Assembly: GCF_048544455.1 (NCBI RefSeq)
Contig: NC_133532.1
Location: 81,795,156-81,859,155 of the forward strand
Reading direction: 5' to 3'
DNA: 64,000 nucleotides
Origin: Silene latifolia
Taxonomy: Eukaryota > Streptophyta > Magnoliopsida > Caryophyllales > Caryophyllaceae
Shown here piece after piece: positions 11,482 through 23,632 of this stretch (positions within the stretch are counted from its first letter, which is position 1; each line of letters opens with the position of its first letter). The position numbers and the translations under genes were made by a program. The notes beneath the pieces are model-generated. The model worked only from the letters and a program-made list of their open reading frames with translations. It did no database searches and had not been told where the DNA came from.

Positions 11482-13177
11482 CTAGCCCTCAGGGACAGGT
11501 CGTCCTCTCCTCATGTGATGCTCGTATAAAGGGAACAAAGCAAGTGCAATGTCCCGCTCCATACGAGCCTGCCTGGTAAGAAGCTCAAGAAGCAAACCGT
11601 CACTGCGCCCTTGGTCTAGGACCGCGGACGCCTCAAAAGGTGGAGGTGGAACAAAATTAGCCGGATAGACTGGCTGTGTAGTGTCAGGAGTGGGAGTAGG
11701 CATCGGGGTAGGAATGGCCGTAGAAGTCTGGCCACCCGTAGAAGGTGTGGATCCCTCTCCGGTCTCTGGTCTCTTCCGCTTCTTAGAAGCGGACATGGTA
11801 GGAGGTGGAGCATGTGTGAGGTGGAAAAATGGTAGTGGTGGAGGTATCCTATCCCTAACAGTAAGCAAAGGGACAAGACGGAGTAGGGTGGTGCAAGGTA
11901 AGACCTCGGACAAGGAACCACATATCTTCCAAGTCCGTTGGTCAGAAGCAAGCCAAGTCATAGACAGCATAGCTCCCACGTCAAGGTACCTATCAGTGTC
12001 TAGGTGCTGTAAGTCACGAGGAAAGGCGGGGAAGATAGAACGGGCAAGAAAAGTGGCTATGCCACCGCAAACAATGGTGCCCGAATCTTCTGCCCCACAG
12101 TATGAAAATACTGAGCAGTCAAATAGGCAATGTTAAGCACAAATGGGCCCTCGCTATCTATGTTCAGATAGCCCCCAAGAATCGACAACTCAATGTTGTT
12201 CACATTGTTCGGTTCTTTACGGCCAAAAATGGTCCCACCAATGAGACGCAGGAAGTAACGGGCCGGGGGAAGGTGGATATGAGCGAGCTTGCGCTCCTCA
12301 TAAGGTGTCTGTGCAAAGGTCCGCCACAAGATGCGTAGGACCTTCCTAGGAGGGTCCCAGTCACCGGTAGAAGACAAACCTAACCTATTGCCAAACTCCT
12401 CTAGGTCCAAGTCGTGGTCCGGTTAAACAACCGAAAGGAAATACAAGAACTACCCTGGTCAGTGGCGTAGGCAGCTGCAGAAAAAGTGAAGGAGATGAAA
12501 AACTCGAGGGTCAGCTCCCTGTAGGTCGTGGCACTCATGGTAATCAGGCCAGCCATCCCCGTCCCGTTCAATATCTCAACTACGGGCTCGTAAATACCTA
12601 ACCTCTCAAGCGACTTACGACACAAAAACATTGTTGAAGCAAAATCACAACTCTCTAAAGCATAAAAATGAGTACGATGTATAGCATTAAAAAAACGTAC
12701 CTCGGGGTAATCGGGATGCGGGTCAAGAGACTCATCGACACGAATCGTGTTCCGGCCAACAGCGGGTGTGGCTCATCCGCGAACCTGTCCTCTAGTACCT
12801 AAAGAAGAAGCCCGTCCAGTAGCGGGGCGAGGTACTAAACTAGCCCGGTAGGCAGCTATAACAGCTGGTGACGACGCAGCAGGGGTCGTCACCGGAGTAG
12901 ACACGGTACAAGCAGTGAAAACAGAGGCTGTACTAGTGGAGGTAACAGAAACAGAAGCAGTGCTCGCAGAAACAAAAGCAGCACTGACAGTGGTAGACAC
13001 GGCGGACACAGAGCTAGCCATAACAGAAATGGAGCTAGCAACAGCAGGAGTAGTAGTACCAGCAGTAACAACAGCTATACTAACAGTCGGAGTGACGGTG
13101 GTAACAAAAGGGACCACCGTCTCAATCGAGGATGGGGAAGCAGTCGAGCTAGTCGAGGGAATGAAGCTACTTTCCAT
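11482..13177 (-). pseudogene. Ath-D ATHILA-domain ORF (env-position ORF), broken
   Basis: Begins at the ATG 13177-13175 with a Ser/Thr/Val-rich low-complexity N-terminus, then the ATHILA domain: DPHPDYPEVRFFNAIHRTHF, GIYEPVVEILN, YRELTLEFF, FRLFNRTTTW, LEEFGNRLGL, ending near RMERDIALALFPLYEHHMRR. The same segments, in the same order, occur in the intact Ath-C ORF at 27585-29192. A single in-frame TGA (12773-12775) and frameshifts near 12415 and 12020 disrupt it. In Athila elements this ORF occupies the env position; no membrane segment is seen, so an envelope role is doubtful. A palindrome array lies upstream at 13657-13838. Confidence 0.8.
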
Positions 13178-13656
13178 CCTAATCAAGCAAGCAATAGGAC
13201 AATCAATTAAACAAATGAAACACAAAAACCCTAAAATCAGACGGATTTTCGAACTAAATCGCAAAACCTTAAACCCTAAATACTCAATTAAACTCGAAAT
13301 AAGTAAATAATCAACCAAAGAGTAAAGGGGAACACTTACTTGATAAATGCCCACAACAATTAAGCAAGAAAATCGACAAGAATCAATGCAAATGATGGAT
13401 TTCGAATAGAAAACCCGCAATACCCTAATCGCCCAAATTAAACGTAACAAAGAGGAATTTAAAGGTGAAGATTGAGGGCTTTAGTCGATTTAATAGCAAG
13501 GAAAATAGTGTGGGTATTAGATTTGGTAGAGAGGGAGGATTAATGGAGGAAATTGGGAATTTTCGCACAAAATATCGCCCAAATAAAGAAGATAAAAAGT
13601 TAGAATGAAAATAAGAGGAAGAAAGGGAACTTCCTGCGTATAATAGGCATTTTCAC
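13178..13656 (-). other. Ath-D leader between array and ATHILA ORF
   Basis: Non-coding AT-rich stretch of about 480 bp. A weak TATA-like TATTATA (minus strand, 13639-13645) sits just downstream of the array. Nothing else recognised. Confidence 0.4.
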
Positions 13657-13838
13657 TCGATCGAGTGATTTCAAATCACTCGATCGAGGACTCTGGCGTT
13701 CATTCTTCTCGATCAAAAAGTATTCCACTCGATCGAGTAATCCTCCTTTTTGGCGTTTCGATCAAGTGACTGAATCCACTCGATCGAGCATTTTTCTTGG
13801 GCATTCCTCTCGATCGAGTACAAAAAGTACTCGATCGA
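13657..13838 (-). repeat. Eight-unit TCGATCGA array upstream of the Ath-D ATHILA ORF
   Basis: Eight units, two degenerate. Spacings 23, 29, 20, 29, 22, 30, 21. The first pair gives a 14-bp perfect stem (TCGATCGAGTGATT with AATCACTCGATCGA) and the last a 12-bp perfect stem (TCGATCGAGTAC with GTACTCGATCGA). Spacers do not match those of the LTR array of the same element. Confidence 0.92.
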
Positions 13839-14058
13839 GTTGTTTCTCGTATAGCTCATCCCAATGCGACATAATTTCCCCAAACCTGCATAAAAACACG
13901 CAAACACATATCCCGACAATACCAAATCACAAAAATAAGCAGTCTATAGTCGATATTTGCTAAGCTAATTAAACTAATGTCTAACAATTTCAAAAACACA
14001 ATAAATAAATCCAACGGAAATTCAAATTTTACAAATTATTACACGGGGCATTCCCCGC
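13839..14058 (-). other. Non-coding sequence after Ath-D gag-protease
   Basis: Short AT-rich spacer where RT, RNase H and integrase would normally continue. No pol sequence seen on either strand. Confidence 0.5.
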
Positions 14059-15113
14059 TTACTGCCCAAAACACTTCAGTAGCCCATAGGAGGGCTTCTG
14101 ACTGGAGGAGGTCCCTTTAGCATCTCGGACCGTCCTCTTCGAGCGCCATGAGTTTGAATTTGAACTGGTGGAAGGAGAATAGTTGACATCCACGTATGCA
14201 CGAACTTTCTTCTTCTTCATGATATTCCCATCGACATTGGATTCTTTCCCAGCACTTTGATCGACTTTAATTTCACTTTGACCGTCATCGACTCCAGCAT
14301 CCACTTTATCTGTACCTGCAGCAAGGAAAACAGAAGAATGTTCCTCCTTTTCGCTCTCAGTCTAAGGCGGAGGTGTTATAATAGCAGCACAAAATTCAAC
14401 ATTCTCAGCTGAAGTCTCTTTATCTGAGTCAATAGAGGATAGGGCATTGCAAGGTTGAACTTGCATGGGAGCCCTATAAGATTTAGACTGATGAAAAATC
14501 AATTCTTCATCTCCTACCTGAAATGTGAGTGTCTTCCTCCCGACGTCGATCACTGCACGAGCAGTGAATAAAAATGGTCTCCCTAAAATGATAGGGGTGT
14601 GAGTGTCCTCGGGGATATCAAGCACTACAAAGTCTACGGGAATAAAGAATCTCCCGATCTTGACAGGTATGTCCTCTATAACTCCTAACGGTCGTGATAT
14701 GCTACGGTCAGCCATCTGAATGGCCATGTTAGTGCAATTAAATTTGGTCAAACCGAGTCTCCTAGCGAGAGACAAGGGTAAGACGCTCATGCTATCACCT
14801 AGATCGCATAGCGCGTTATCAATTAAATGGGTACCTATGTGACAAGGAATTGAAAAGCTACCCGGGCCAGTCTGTTTGGGTGGTAACTTATTTTGAACTA
14901 AGGCAGTACCTACTTCAGTTAAAGCTACCGTCTCATGATCATTTATGTGCCTCTTACGTGTCAAAATTTCTTTCATGAATTTCATATAAGAGGGTACCTA
15001 GGTAAGCAGCTCGGCGAACGGAAAATTAACATGTAGGCTTTTCAAGAGCTCGGCAAATTTCCCGAATTGTTGATTAGCCTTGTTGTTCTGCAATCGCCTT
15101 GGAAAGGGCACAG
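14059..15113 (-). pseudogene. Ath-D gag-protease ORF, 3' part (aspartic protease)
   Basis: In minus order it holds VPFPRRLQ and FGKFAELLKSLHVNFPFAELL, then the retropepsin-like domain with NALCDLGDSMSVLP at the active site, MADRSISRPLGV, FFIPVDFVVLDI and the flap-type PIILGRPFLFTARAVIDV. The Ath-C protein has DLGAS where this has DLGDS, so the residue after Gly is changed. In-frame TAGs at 14998-15000 and 14362-14364 interrupt one continuous frame that ends at 14059. No reverse transcriptase follows. The 5' continuation is at 50245, beyond solo-X. Confidence 0.85.
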
Positions 15114-15697
15114 TGACAGGGCAGTCGTATACCTATCAAAAATAACCAACTGGCTCTAACTAATATAGCTAGGGAAGTCGGGTCGATCTTCACAGGGAGA
15201 CGGGAAAATTTCAACTTTAACTAAGTTCGTCATGGTAACCAATTTGGGGGTTTTAATTTGGTTGTTCTAAACTAAAGAGGTTGAGAAAGAGAAAAAGGAA
15301 AGAGAACAAAGATTAAGCAAATAAGGAAGAAAACAACTAAGACAGTCGGTTCACCATGATTATTCAGTCAAGCAATCTAGGTCTCAGGTCAATGCAAATG
15401 TGGTCTATGGGGCAGTGAATATCTCCTTCCGGTCTCAATTCGCCCTAAAGCACAAATAGCTTAGCTTTCGCCCTCACTACGGTGCCCTAATGTTCGCTAC
15501 GAGTCTCACCCTTTCCAACCTTTCGGTCCAGGTCAAGGTTTACTAGGATTAAATGCCTAATTGCGTCGACTCAATTAGATAGATATAATTAATTGTAGCG
15601 ATTAACAACAAAGACTACACAAGCATAAAACCTAATACGGCGATTACTATTCCTTCATAATCATGGATTCCCTAGTCTTAGCAAGAGGGAATTAGCT
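15114..15697 (-). mobile_element. solo-X LTR, first part
   Basis: Starts (plus strand) TGACAGGGCAGTCG after CACAG (15109-15113); the other end at 50244 is followed by CACAG (50245-50249). It carries the U5 block GGGTCGATCTTCACAGGGAG and AAAAATAACC shared with Athila LTRs. Joined with 49409-50244 it is a 1,420-bp solo LTR. No internal region or second LTR is present, so the full element was removed by LTR-LTR recombination before Ath-C inserted. Confidence 0.85.
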
Positions 15698-17434
15698 TGA
15701 TGAGACCATAATTAGCGCATATTTAGCCCCCGAATTAGCCTTGTTCCCATGCTTTTTAGTGCATATTTGGGTCATTTATTGTCTTTAGTTCTTTGTTTTG
15801 CATATTCTTTGAGATTTTGATCCCTTGGTAGGAAAGGAGTAAGAATCTTGCATTTTCATGGCAAAACGAAACTAAATTGATTGAATTCAATGACCAAGCA
15901 TCAAGGAGAGACAAGATTAGAAGGCCTTTGTACATTTTATAGTAGTTGGGCAATGACGAGAAAGGATCCTTGCATCCCCGAGGAAATCCCCAAGGATTTT
16001 ATGAAGAAAAGGGGAGAAAAGAAGAAGAAACAATGAACTACAATCCGAGCGGATTGTCCTGAATCCGCCCGTCCTCCACAAGCACAATCCGTGCGTCTTC
16101 CTTCAAAGACGCCCGGGCAGCAGCCACAGAATCTGCCTGGATTCCCTTGAAGACGCCCATCTTCCCCTGCTACAATCCGCCCGTCCCGACACCAATACGC
16201 ACGGATTCCAGTACAGCAAAATTTCGTCTTCTCCAAGCTACAAAGAAAGAAGCCCTTCCTTCGAAAAATACCGGCGTCTCCCTGCTCAATCTAAAAAGTG
16301 TAATTACTAGTTTAGCCCTTAGTTAACCCTAATGCATCCACCTAATTTCCACTATAAATACCCCATTAGTCTAATTAGAAGAGCATGTTCTTCTTATCAA
16401 TTCTTAGAGTAGTTAATATCAATCAAATCTCTCTTTAGTTTTGTAATCAACAATTAATCAAGTTTTAATACAAGTTTTATTTCCTTAATCTCTCTTTTGT
16501 TCATCCTTTATTTTGGGTAATTGAAGATTATTTGGGTTATTATTGGGAGATTGACAACCTCTCAATCAAGCATCAAGTACTTCTTTTATCTTTGCTTTAT
16601 TATTGGAATCATTAATAGGTATAATTCTCTTAATCCCTTTTTAATTGTTGTTAATTACTTTCATTTATTCATCATGTTTCATTTTGTTGGTATGATTGAC
16701 AACCTTGCTAGCATGATCAACATGATAATGAGTGAGTAGTCACCTAGCTAGGGTTAATGGGTAATTAGGGGAAACCAACATGGGGAATGATTCATGCTTA
16801 AATTAATATGCTTTCATGGTTTATTTGCTTGCTTGTTTTGATCTCAACTCATGCACATGTTATGTTTGATGAAATGCGAGCCTATGAATCCTTGCATTTT
16901 TTACCCATCACCTATCTTTTCAATGAGACTTGTAAGACATAAACCAAGTCGAGTCTCATTAGACCATGCATGTTGTTGAGTAGGGAAGATTAAGTCGACT
17001 TGTAGGTGTTGTACAATCTAATCGATTCGGCTCCGGGACCCAAACTTTCCTAGGATTGTAAGATATAACCCAACTCAATCCATCACAACAATAATTGCTT
17101 GCTTATAATTTGAGAACATGTTTGTATGATCAATTCCCATGATTCCTCTATGACCCCATGACACCCTAGTGCTTTTTATCAATTGTTTACAACTTTTTTT
17201 TTTAATTCATCTTGCTTGTTTATTTCCATTGCTATTTAGTTTAGTGACCTTCTACATCAACCCAAATTGTGACACCCCTAAGACACCACTAGTTTCAATA
17301 GAAATCTCATCTCAATTCCCGTCCCTTGGGATCCGACCTTTACTTGTCTCTTTACTAATTGTAGAGTTGTTTGTGAAGTTATAAATTGTGTTTTGATTGG
17401 ACGTGACCCAACGACATACCATCCCGTCGCATAA
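15698..17434 (+). mobile_element. Ath-C 5' LTR
   Basis: Runs from TGATGAGACC to CATAA (3' LTR has the expected CATCA at 49403). TATA box TATAAATA at 16353-16360. U3 array at 16043-16207. No coding sequence. Confidence 0.88.
16043..16207 (+). repeat. Eight-unit CG-motif array in Ath-C LTR U3
   Basis: Eight units of the type ATCCGCCCGTC or AGACGCCCGTC. Start positions from 16043 step by 20, 24, 20, 24, 20, 24, 20 bp. Pairs such as GCGTCTT with AAGACGC form stems. The array ends about 145 bp upstream of the TATA box. The 3' LTR copy (31607-31762 and 48167-48179) is interrupted by TRG inside the last unit. Confidence 0.88.
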
Positions 17435-17438
17435 AAAA

Positions 17439-17456
17439 TGGCGCCATTGCCGGGGA
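17439..17456 (+). other. Ath-C primer binding site
   Basis: TGGCGCCATTGCCGGGGA, matching the tRNA-Asp-type primer site of Athila elements except for one base (CAT for CGT compared with NA-1 and NA-2 here). Lies four bases after the LTR. Confidence 0.85.
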
Positions 17457-17574
17457 CGGTGTTAGCTTGATTTAGATTTTCTTATATTGTTATTAGTTGT
17501 GTCTTTCTTTGCCTTGGGGAAGTAAAACTCCTCAAGGTTTGTTCTAATTGTTTTCAAGTTGTTTGATATTTTGC

Positions 17575-20311
17575 ATGTCTAGAAGGTCACAAGGTGATTT
17601 GTTACCTTTTGATCGTGAAATTGAAAGAACTTTGACAACCAATAGAAGACTTGCTAGAAGGAATTTGAGAGATATTGGTGAGGTTGTAGATATTCAACCA
17701 ACTATTGAGCTCATCAACCCTTTTGCAAGAGAAGGTGAGGAGAACCCATTACAAAATACCACACAAAATCAACCCACAATGCCTAAGTTTTCATCACATT
17801 CCGTACCCACCGAGGAGAACCTACCCAATGTTACTCCCACACCACAACATTTAACCGGAAATTTTATTGCCAAATCCGCCTTTATCCAATTAGTCGAAAG
17901 GAGCCAATTTGGGGGGATGCCTAGTGAAGACCCTCATTCTCATATGGAAACCTTTTGTGACTATTGTGATGCGATTTCTCAAACCGGTGTAACTCAAGAC
18001 CAAATTCGATGGGTCTTATTTCCTTTTTCTCTAATTGGCACCGCGAAACAATGGTTGAAAGGCCTTGATAAGGCCACTCTCGGAATTGATTCTTGGAAGA
18101 AGTTGGCTCTAGCTTTCTACAAAAAATTCTACCCACCGGAAAAGACTAACATGCTAAGAGCTCAAATTACGGGTTTTAAGCAAAGGGATGAAGAATCTTT
18201 GTATGAAGCTTGGGAGCAGTTCAAGGGAATTTGTCGCTCATGTCCTCACCATGGACTTAGCGAGTGGTTCTTAGTACAACAATTTTGGAATGGTTTATAT
18301 GAAGATTCAAGGAACATTCTCAACATGGGATCAAATGGAATGTTCACCGAAGTTGATGACAATCAAACATGGAACAAAATTGAGAAAATGGCGGTCCATA
18401 ACTCACAATATAGTAGACCTCGCAAGGCTACTAGGGGAGGAAAGCATGAAGTGGACTCCGTTACTCAATTGGGTGCTCAACTTAGTGCTCACATTGACAC
18501 AATCAATTTGATGTTTGAAAAAGCTATGGCTAGACTTGAAGAAGCCTCAAAATCACCAAAGCATCATGTTAATGCCATGACGGCATCTTCATCAATCCCA
18601 AGTGGGATATGTGAGAATTGTGGAACTTTGGGACATGACCAAAGTGAATGTAGGGGAACAAATGAACAAGTGAATGCTTTCCAAGCATACAAGAGTGGTA
18701 CCCCTTATTCCAACTATTACAACGAAAACACCAAATTCCATCCAAATCTCTCATACAAAAGCCAAAATGTTCAAAACCCTCAAACAACATACACCCCACC
18801 TCCCATGAGAAACCAAAATCAAAGACCCTTTTACAATCAAAACCAAGGTTACCAAAACCAAAATCCATACAATCACCAAAATGACCAAGGTTTTGATGTT
18901 CAAAAAGCGGTCCTCCAAATGCAAAAGAATCAACAAGAGTTTTTCACTCAAATGCAAAAAGATAGTCAAGCAAAGGAAACCACCATCAACAACATCCTAG
19001 CTCACACCAAGATGTTGGAAACCCAATTGACTCAACTAGCATCCTCAAGCTCACAAAGACAAAAGGGGCAATTACCACCTCAAAGTAATCCCCCAAGACA
19101 TGAAACGGTTAGTGCCATTCACTTGAGAAGTGGTACAAGGTATGAAGCACCGAAGAAGCAAGTTGAGGATGGAGTTGTGGAAGCTAGTGATAAGGAAGAA
19201 ATTGTGCAAAACTCCAAGGATGGAGAATCATCAAAAGAAGAGATTTCAAAGAAAAATGAAGATAAGATCAAGGAGAAGGAACCCATTGTGATTAGACTTC
19301 CTTTTCCAAGTCGTCAAGCCAAGCCCAAATTTGATGACCAACTTGGAAAGTTTATGGAAATTGTGAAGAATTTGGAAGTCTCGATTCCTTTCACGGAATT
19401 AATCAATCACGTGCCGGCCTATGCGAAATACATGAAAGACATCCTCACAAAGAAGAAGTCGATCCGGAAGCTTGAGACTATCGCCTTCACTAAGGTGAGT
19501 AGTGCAATACTTCAAGGGAGTTCACCTCCAAAACTAAAGGATCCGGGAAGCTTCTCAATACCGTGTACCATTGGCGACACCACGATCAACAAAGCCTTAT
19601 GTGATCTAGGGGCTAGTGTGAGTGTTATGCCGTACTCGGTGAGTAAAAGGTTGGGGATGGGAGAGCTTAAATGCACCAATATCACACTCCAAATGGCCGA
19701 TAGATCGACGAAGACACCATTAGGGATATGGGAAGATGTTCCGCATTTAATTGGGAAGTTTTTCATCCCGGTGGACTTTGTCATTGTTGATATGGAGGAA
19801 GATTCCAACATTCCAATCATTCTAGGAAGACCTTTCTTACACACCGCGGGTGCGGTGATTGATGTAAAACATGGTGAGCTCACTCTAGAAGTGGGAGATG
19901 AGAGTATAACTTTTAATCTTGACAAGACTATGAGAGCTCCACGTTTACACGAACCATGTTTCATGATCGATCATTATAGCCGGAAGGATGATAGGAAGAA
20001 GTCGGAACTCCAATTGAAGAAGAAAATGGAAGATGCTCCATTCAAAGAGCAAGTGAATTGCAACAAGGAGAGCTTGCAAAGCTCACCAAAATCAAGCAAA
20101 GAAGAAAAAGATGGCCTCATTGGCCAAGAAAATAAATTGGGAGAGTTGTCCCCATCAAATCAAGAGATTTTTAATGATCAACTTAATGAAGTTTGTGGTC
20201 TTTGGGACGACGAATTTGAAGGGATTTTTAATCCCTACATTGGCAATGCTATTGATCAAGACCGACAACAAGGGCAAAGGTCTATTGAAGAACTTTATAA
20301 CGATAATGAAC
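17575..20311 (+). CDS. Ath-C gag-protease polyprotein (interrupted by NA-1)
   Basis: The ATG at 17575 (MSRRSQGDLLPFDREIERTL) is preferred over the upstream one at 17548 because it starts the usual Athila gag N-terminus. Order: capsid-type retrotransposon gag domain (about residues 95-285, e.g. VLFPFSLIGTAKQWLKGL and CPHHGLSEWFLVQQFWNGLY); zinc knuckle CENCGTLGHDQSEC (CX2CX4HX4C); charged Lys/Glu-rich hinge; retropepsin-like protease with ALCDLGASVSVMP and PIILGRPFLHTAGAVIDV. Gag packages element RNA and protease matures it. No stop or frameshift to the NA-1 junction. The frame continues after NA-1 at 26476 and stops at 26538-26540, before any RT. Confidence 0.93.
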
Positions 20312-21809
20312 TGATAAGGTTTTTTCATTCGTTGGCCTTAATCAAAGTAAACCTAAACTACTACTAACAAAATAGCTAGCGGTAAGTCAGGGTCGAATCC
20401 ACAGGGAGGCGGTGATTATCTAGTTTGTTTATATTTAAATCTGTCTTAAAGGTAACCGTTTTACGGGGTTTGTTTTGTTTGTTATCTAACCAACTAAGTG
20501 CGAGTAATAAAAAGAGGTTTAAACGATGATATTAAAAGTCTAGGATTTCCGGTTCTCTAGGTCAATTATATGGGGTCTATTAATCAATTGCTAGATCTAC
20601 TAAGTTGTCTAAGGTCATAAGATCGGTCGACTCTATTATGCCCTTTAGATCGATTCTAACATGCGGTCGCTATAATTAGATACAATCTATTTGATTATCG
20701 CAGCCTATATTAATTCTAACCCGGTCGGTGAAAGGATTAATTCGCTACACTAATTAACAACTCAGGCCTAAGTTAATTAACTAGAATAAGAACAATAATC
20801 AAACGGCAACTTAAACGATTTCACTAGCAATTAATCAATTTCCCCTTTCTAATTAACCTAGATCCCCTTCATCCTAGATGAAGATTTAGCTACTCATAGT
20901 AATTATAATAACAACAATAATGATATAAGAAAGCATAATTAAGAACATAAAAGATGAACAATAATGATAGAATAATTATTAAAGAAAGATTGATACCGTA
21001 ATAAAGGAATACTTAGATCCGGAAGGAAGAACAATAAATAAACTAAACTAAGTATTTGAGAGAGTTTTCTAAGGTAGTTATACTAAACCTATGTAAAATA
21101 AAGCATAAAATAACTTAGGGTACGAGTTTTGGTATTTATAGCAATACATAACCGACTTAAGGAAAGCTGCGGGAATTATAAAACTGGAAGGTTCCTCGAT
21201 CGAGTCGAGAGTGACTCGATCGAGGCACCAAAGTTCAAAACACCCAACTCTCGACATTGCGAAATTTATTGATTAGGTTGGTTCCTCGATCGAGTCGAGA
21301 GTGACTCGATCGAGCATGAAGTTCCTCGATCGAGCCAAGGTTGACGCGATCGAGGCACCAATTTCCTGCTTCGCGCACTGAACTTCAAACGGCCGCCATT
21401 TCTTCGTTACTTGTCAGAAACAAGCGATTTTTGTGGCGTTGGAAAGCTAAGAGGATAAGCTTTCACCTCCAATTAGAATCACTTGAAAATCTGTTGTAAA
21501 ACTCGAGATATGTCTCTTCAAAGTAGGCACTTGTAATAAGAAGCTCTTTTCTTCGTGTTTTCTTCTTAACTTCTCTTCCTTCGTTCTTATGGATTCTCGT
21601 GTCATGCTTCATGTATCCCTTCATGCTCACTCCGCGATGCCCATTTCATTCCTTTGCTCCTTAAATGCATCATTCCTGCATTAAACATCAAAAGGCGGAA
21701 GTATCGACATTCTAACTTAAAAGGCATATAAATGCTATAAACTAGCACGAAAACCGTATCAAAAGCAATTAAGGGGTGGCATAAATATGCATATAATTAT
21801 GACTCATCA
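20312..21809 (-). mobile_element. NA-1 3' LTR
   Basis: Minus strand TGATGAGTCA to CCTTATCA. TATA box TATAAATA (plus 21133-21140). U3 array 21194-21357 with six TCGATCGA units at spacings 20, 70, 20, 20, 20; the first pair makes a perfect 13-bp stem (CCTCGATCGAGTC with GACTCGATCGAGG). PPT abuts at 21810. Confidence 0.9.
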
Positions 21810-23632
21810 AACTCCCCCAAACCATCTCTTTGCTTGTCCTCAAGCAAAGCAACACACAATACAAAAGGCAATCATACAAATGGCGAATAAACGACTCAGA
21901 GCTAATGTTTAATGCACATACAAATCCCAAGCTATCCATATCTGTAACAAAGTAATGACTAAAGTGTACCAATAAAACAAATTCAAAGGTACAGGAAATA
22001 GAAAACGTAGCTCAAGTCTCAAGTCACCATACTAGATACAAATGCCAAATACCTTTCGATCTTGCAAGACAAATTAGTCGGATTCTCGCGGATTCACTCA
22101 TGCACTCATAAGTATATAGGGTGAGTTATATGTGAAGATAGAAAGAAGTAGAAACACTCACTCAACTTATGAAACATGCATGCAATCTAATGTGATAGAG
22201 ATTTCCCCAACTAATATGCAATCATCATATGTAGACAAAAGTACATGTATCAAGGACAATAAGGGTGGCAAATGGGTTAAAGGAATAGAAGTGGTTTGTG
22301 CCAAAGCACGTTATGGATATGTGGAGCTAAGACGGTAGTCGCAGCGCTAACCAAAACAAAAACCAAATCTTTGATAATAAATGAACCCAACTTAGAGAAA
22401 TGATCTCAACTTTACAACATATGAGAGCTAATAAATTACTCTCCAACTATGCATTAGACTCTAACAACCATCTTTTTGATCCTTGACAAAACCAAATGAA
22501 GCAATCTCTTTTCTTTTCTTCTTTCAATTCTCTTTTCTTTCGATTTTTTTCTTTCTTCTTTTTTTTCTTTTTTTTTCGCTTCATATTTTTCTTTTTCCAA
22601 TACTAGGATACAACACAATTGCCAAAAGTATTTTGCTATACCCAAAGGACAACAATAAGTCCCAACCCAACCATAATAGCAAAATAATTATGATAAACAA
22701 GCAATCAAGCGATCATTCCTCGAAAAGGTAGGCAAATTCTGGATTGTAGCTCATAAGATGTAATTAATATTGGCTACAAGGGTTCAAACGGGCTAACAAA
22801 AGGATAATTGTAAGGCTTATTTGAACGATAAGAACCGCCTATCCACATGTACTTAGTCAAATGAAAGCAATAAAAGTATCAAGAAATCAATGTCACACTT
22901 ATGCAGTTTGATATTACACATTCCACAAGGAGAAACCACACTCAAGCCTAATTGACAGTGAGACCAGTTTATTGATGTTCCTGGCCTTGGAAGCTCTATA
23001 GACCTCAGAATTTAAGTAGTTTACCAACATAATTGTGTCAAATCTAATCAATATAAGGCATGTCAATACGGTAAAGACTTGAATTATAAGCTTTGTTTTC
23101 ATGGCTAACGAGTCAAAACAATGTACATGGACAACTATTTGAGATTCAAATGCAAAAACAATGCAATTTAACATCATTGTTATTCAATTCACCAAGACTC
23201 GACCTAAAACAAAGGTAAAAACATGTTTTTGTATTTTGAAAATTTTTAATTTTTATAGATTTTTTTTATAAAAAGACACAACAATAAGTAAATCACACAA
23301 CATAATTAAACTCCTCCCCCAAACCTAAATGTCACAGTGTCCTCATTGTGACGCCTACAACATAGCAATCACACATAAATCCAGCAATCTAAAGGACGCA
23401 ACTAACAAAAGGAATGGAAAAGAAATAGATAATACAATAAAAGAAGGTACAAGGGAAGAGAATACCGGGTAAGAGCGTAGAAATTCCCCCAAACCAGCTG
23501 CAAAAATAGGGGAAAATCATCAACCGCGCAATTCCACATTAAGTCAGCTACGAAATAAACCCAAAAACGTGGTGACTCGATCGAGCCCCATGCCACTCGA
23601 TCGAGGCACCTGTTGCTGCCCTCTTCCTTTCT
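21810..23632 (-). other. NA-1 3' non-coding region
   Basis: Minus order: two TCGATCGA units (23578-23605), PPT-like tract (23483-23495), stem-loop (23331-23352), second PPT-like tract (23312-23324), purine-rich block (plus-strand CT-rich 22500-22600), PPT at 21810-21824. No credible coding sequence. Confidence 0.7.
23331..23352 (-). promoter_or_regulatory. Conserved stem-loop, NA-1 copy
   Basis: GTCACAATG and CACTGTGAC (minus strand) form a 9-bp stem with one mismatch around AGGA. Confidence 0.8.

Noticed and set aside
12889..13310. Low-complexity ORFs over the Ser/Thr/Val-rich region
   Set aside because: Shadows of the repetitive N-terminus of the Ath-D ATHILA ORF.
16521..16739. ORF of 72 codons repeated at 48490-48708
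   Set aside because: It is LTR sequence of Ath-C present twice because both LTRs carry it; AT-rich with no domain.
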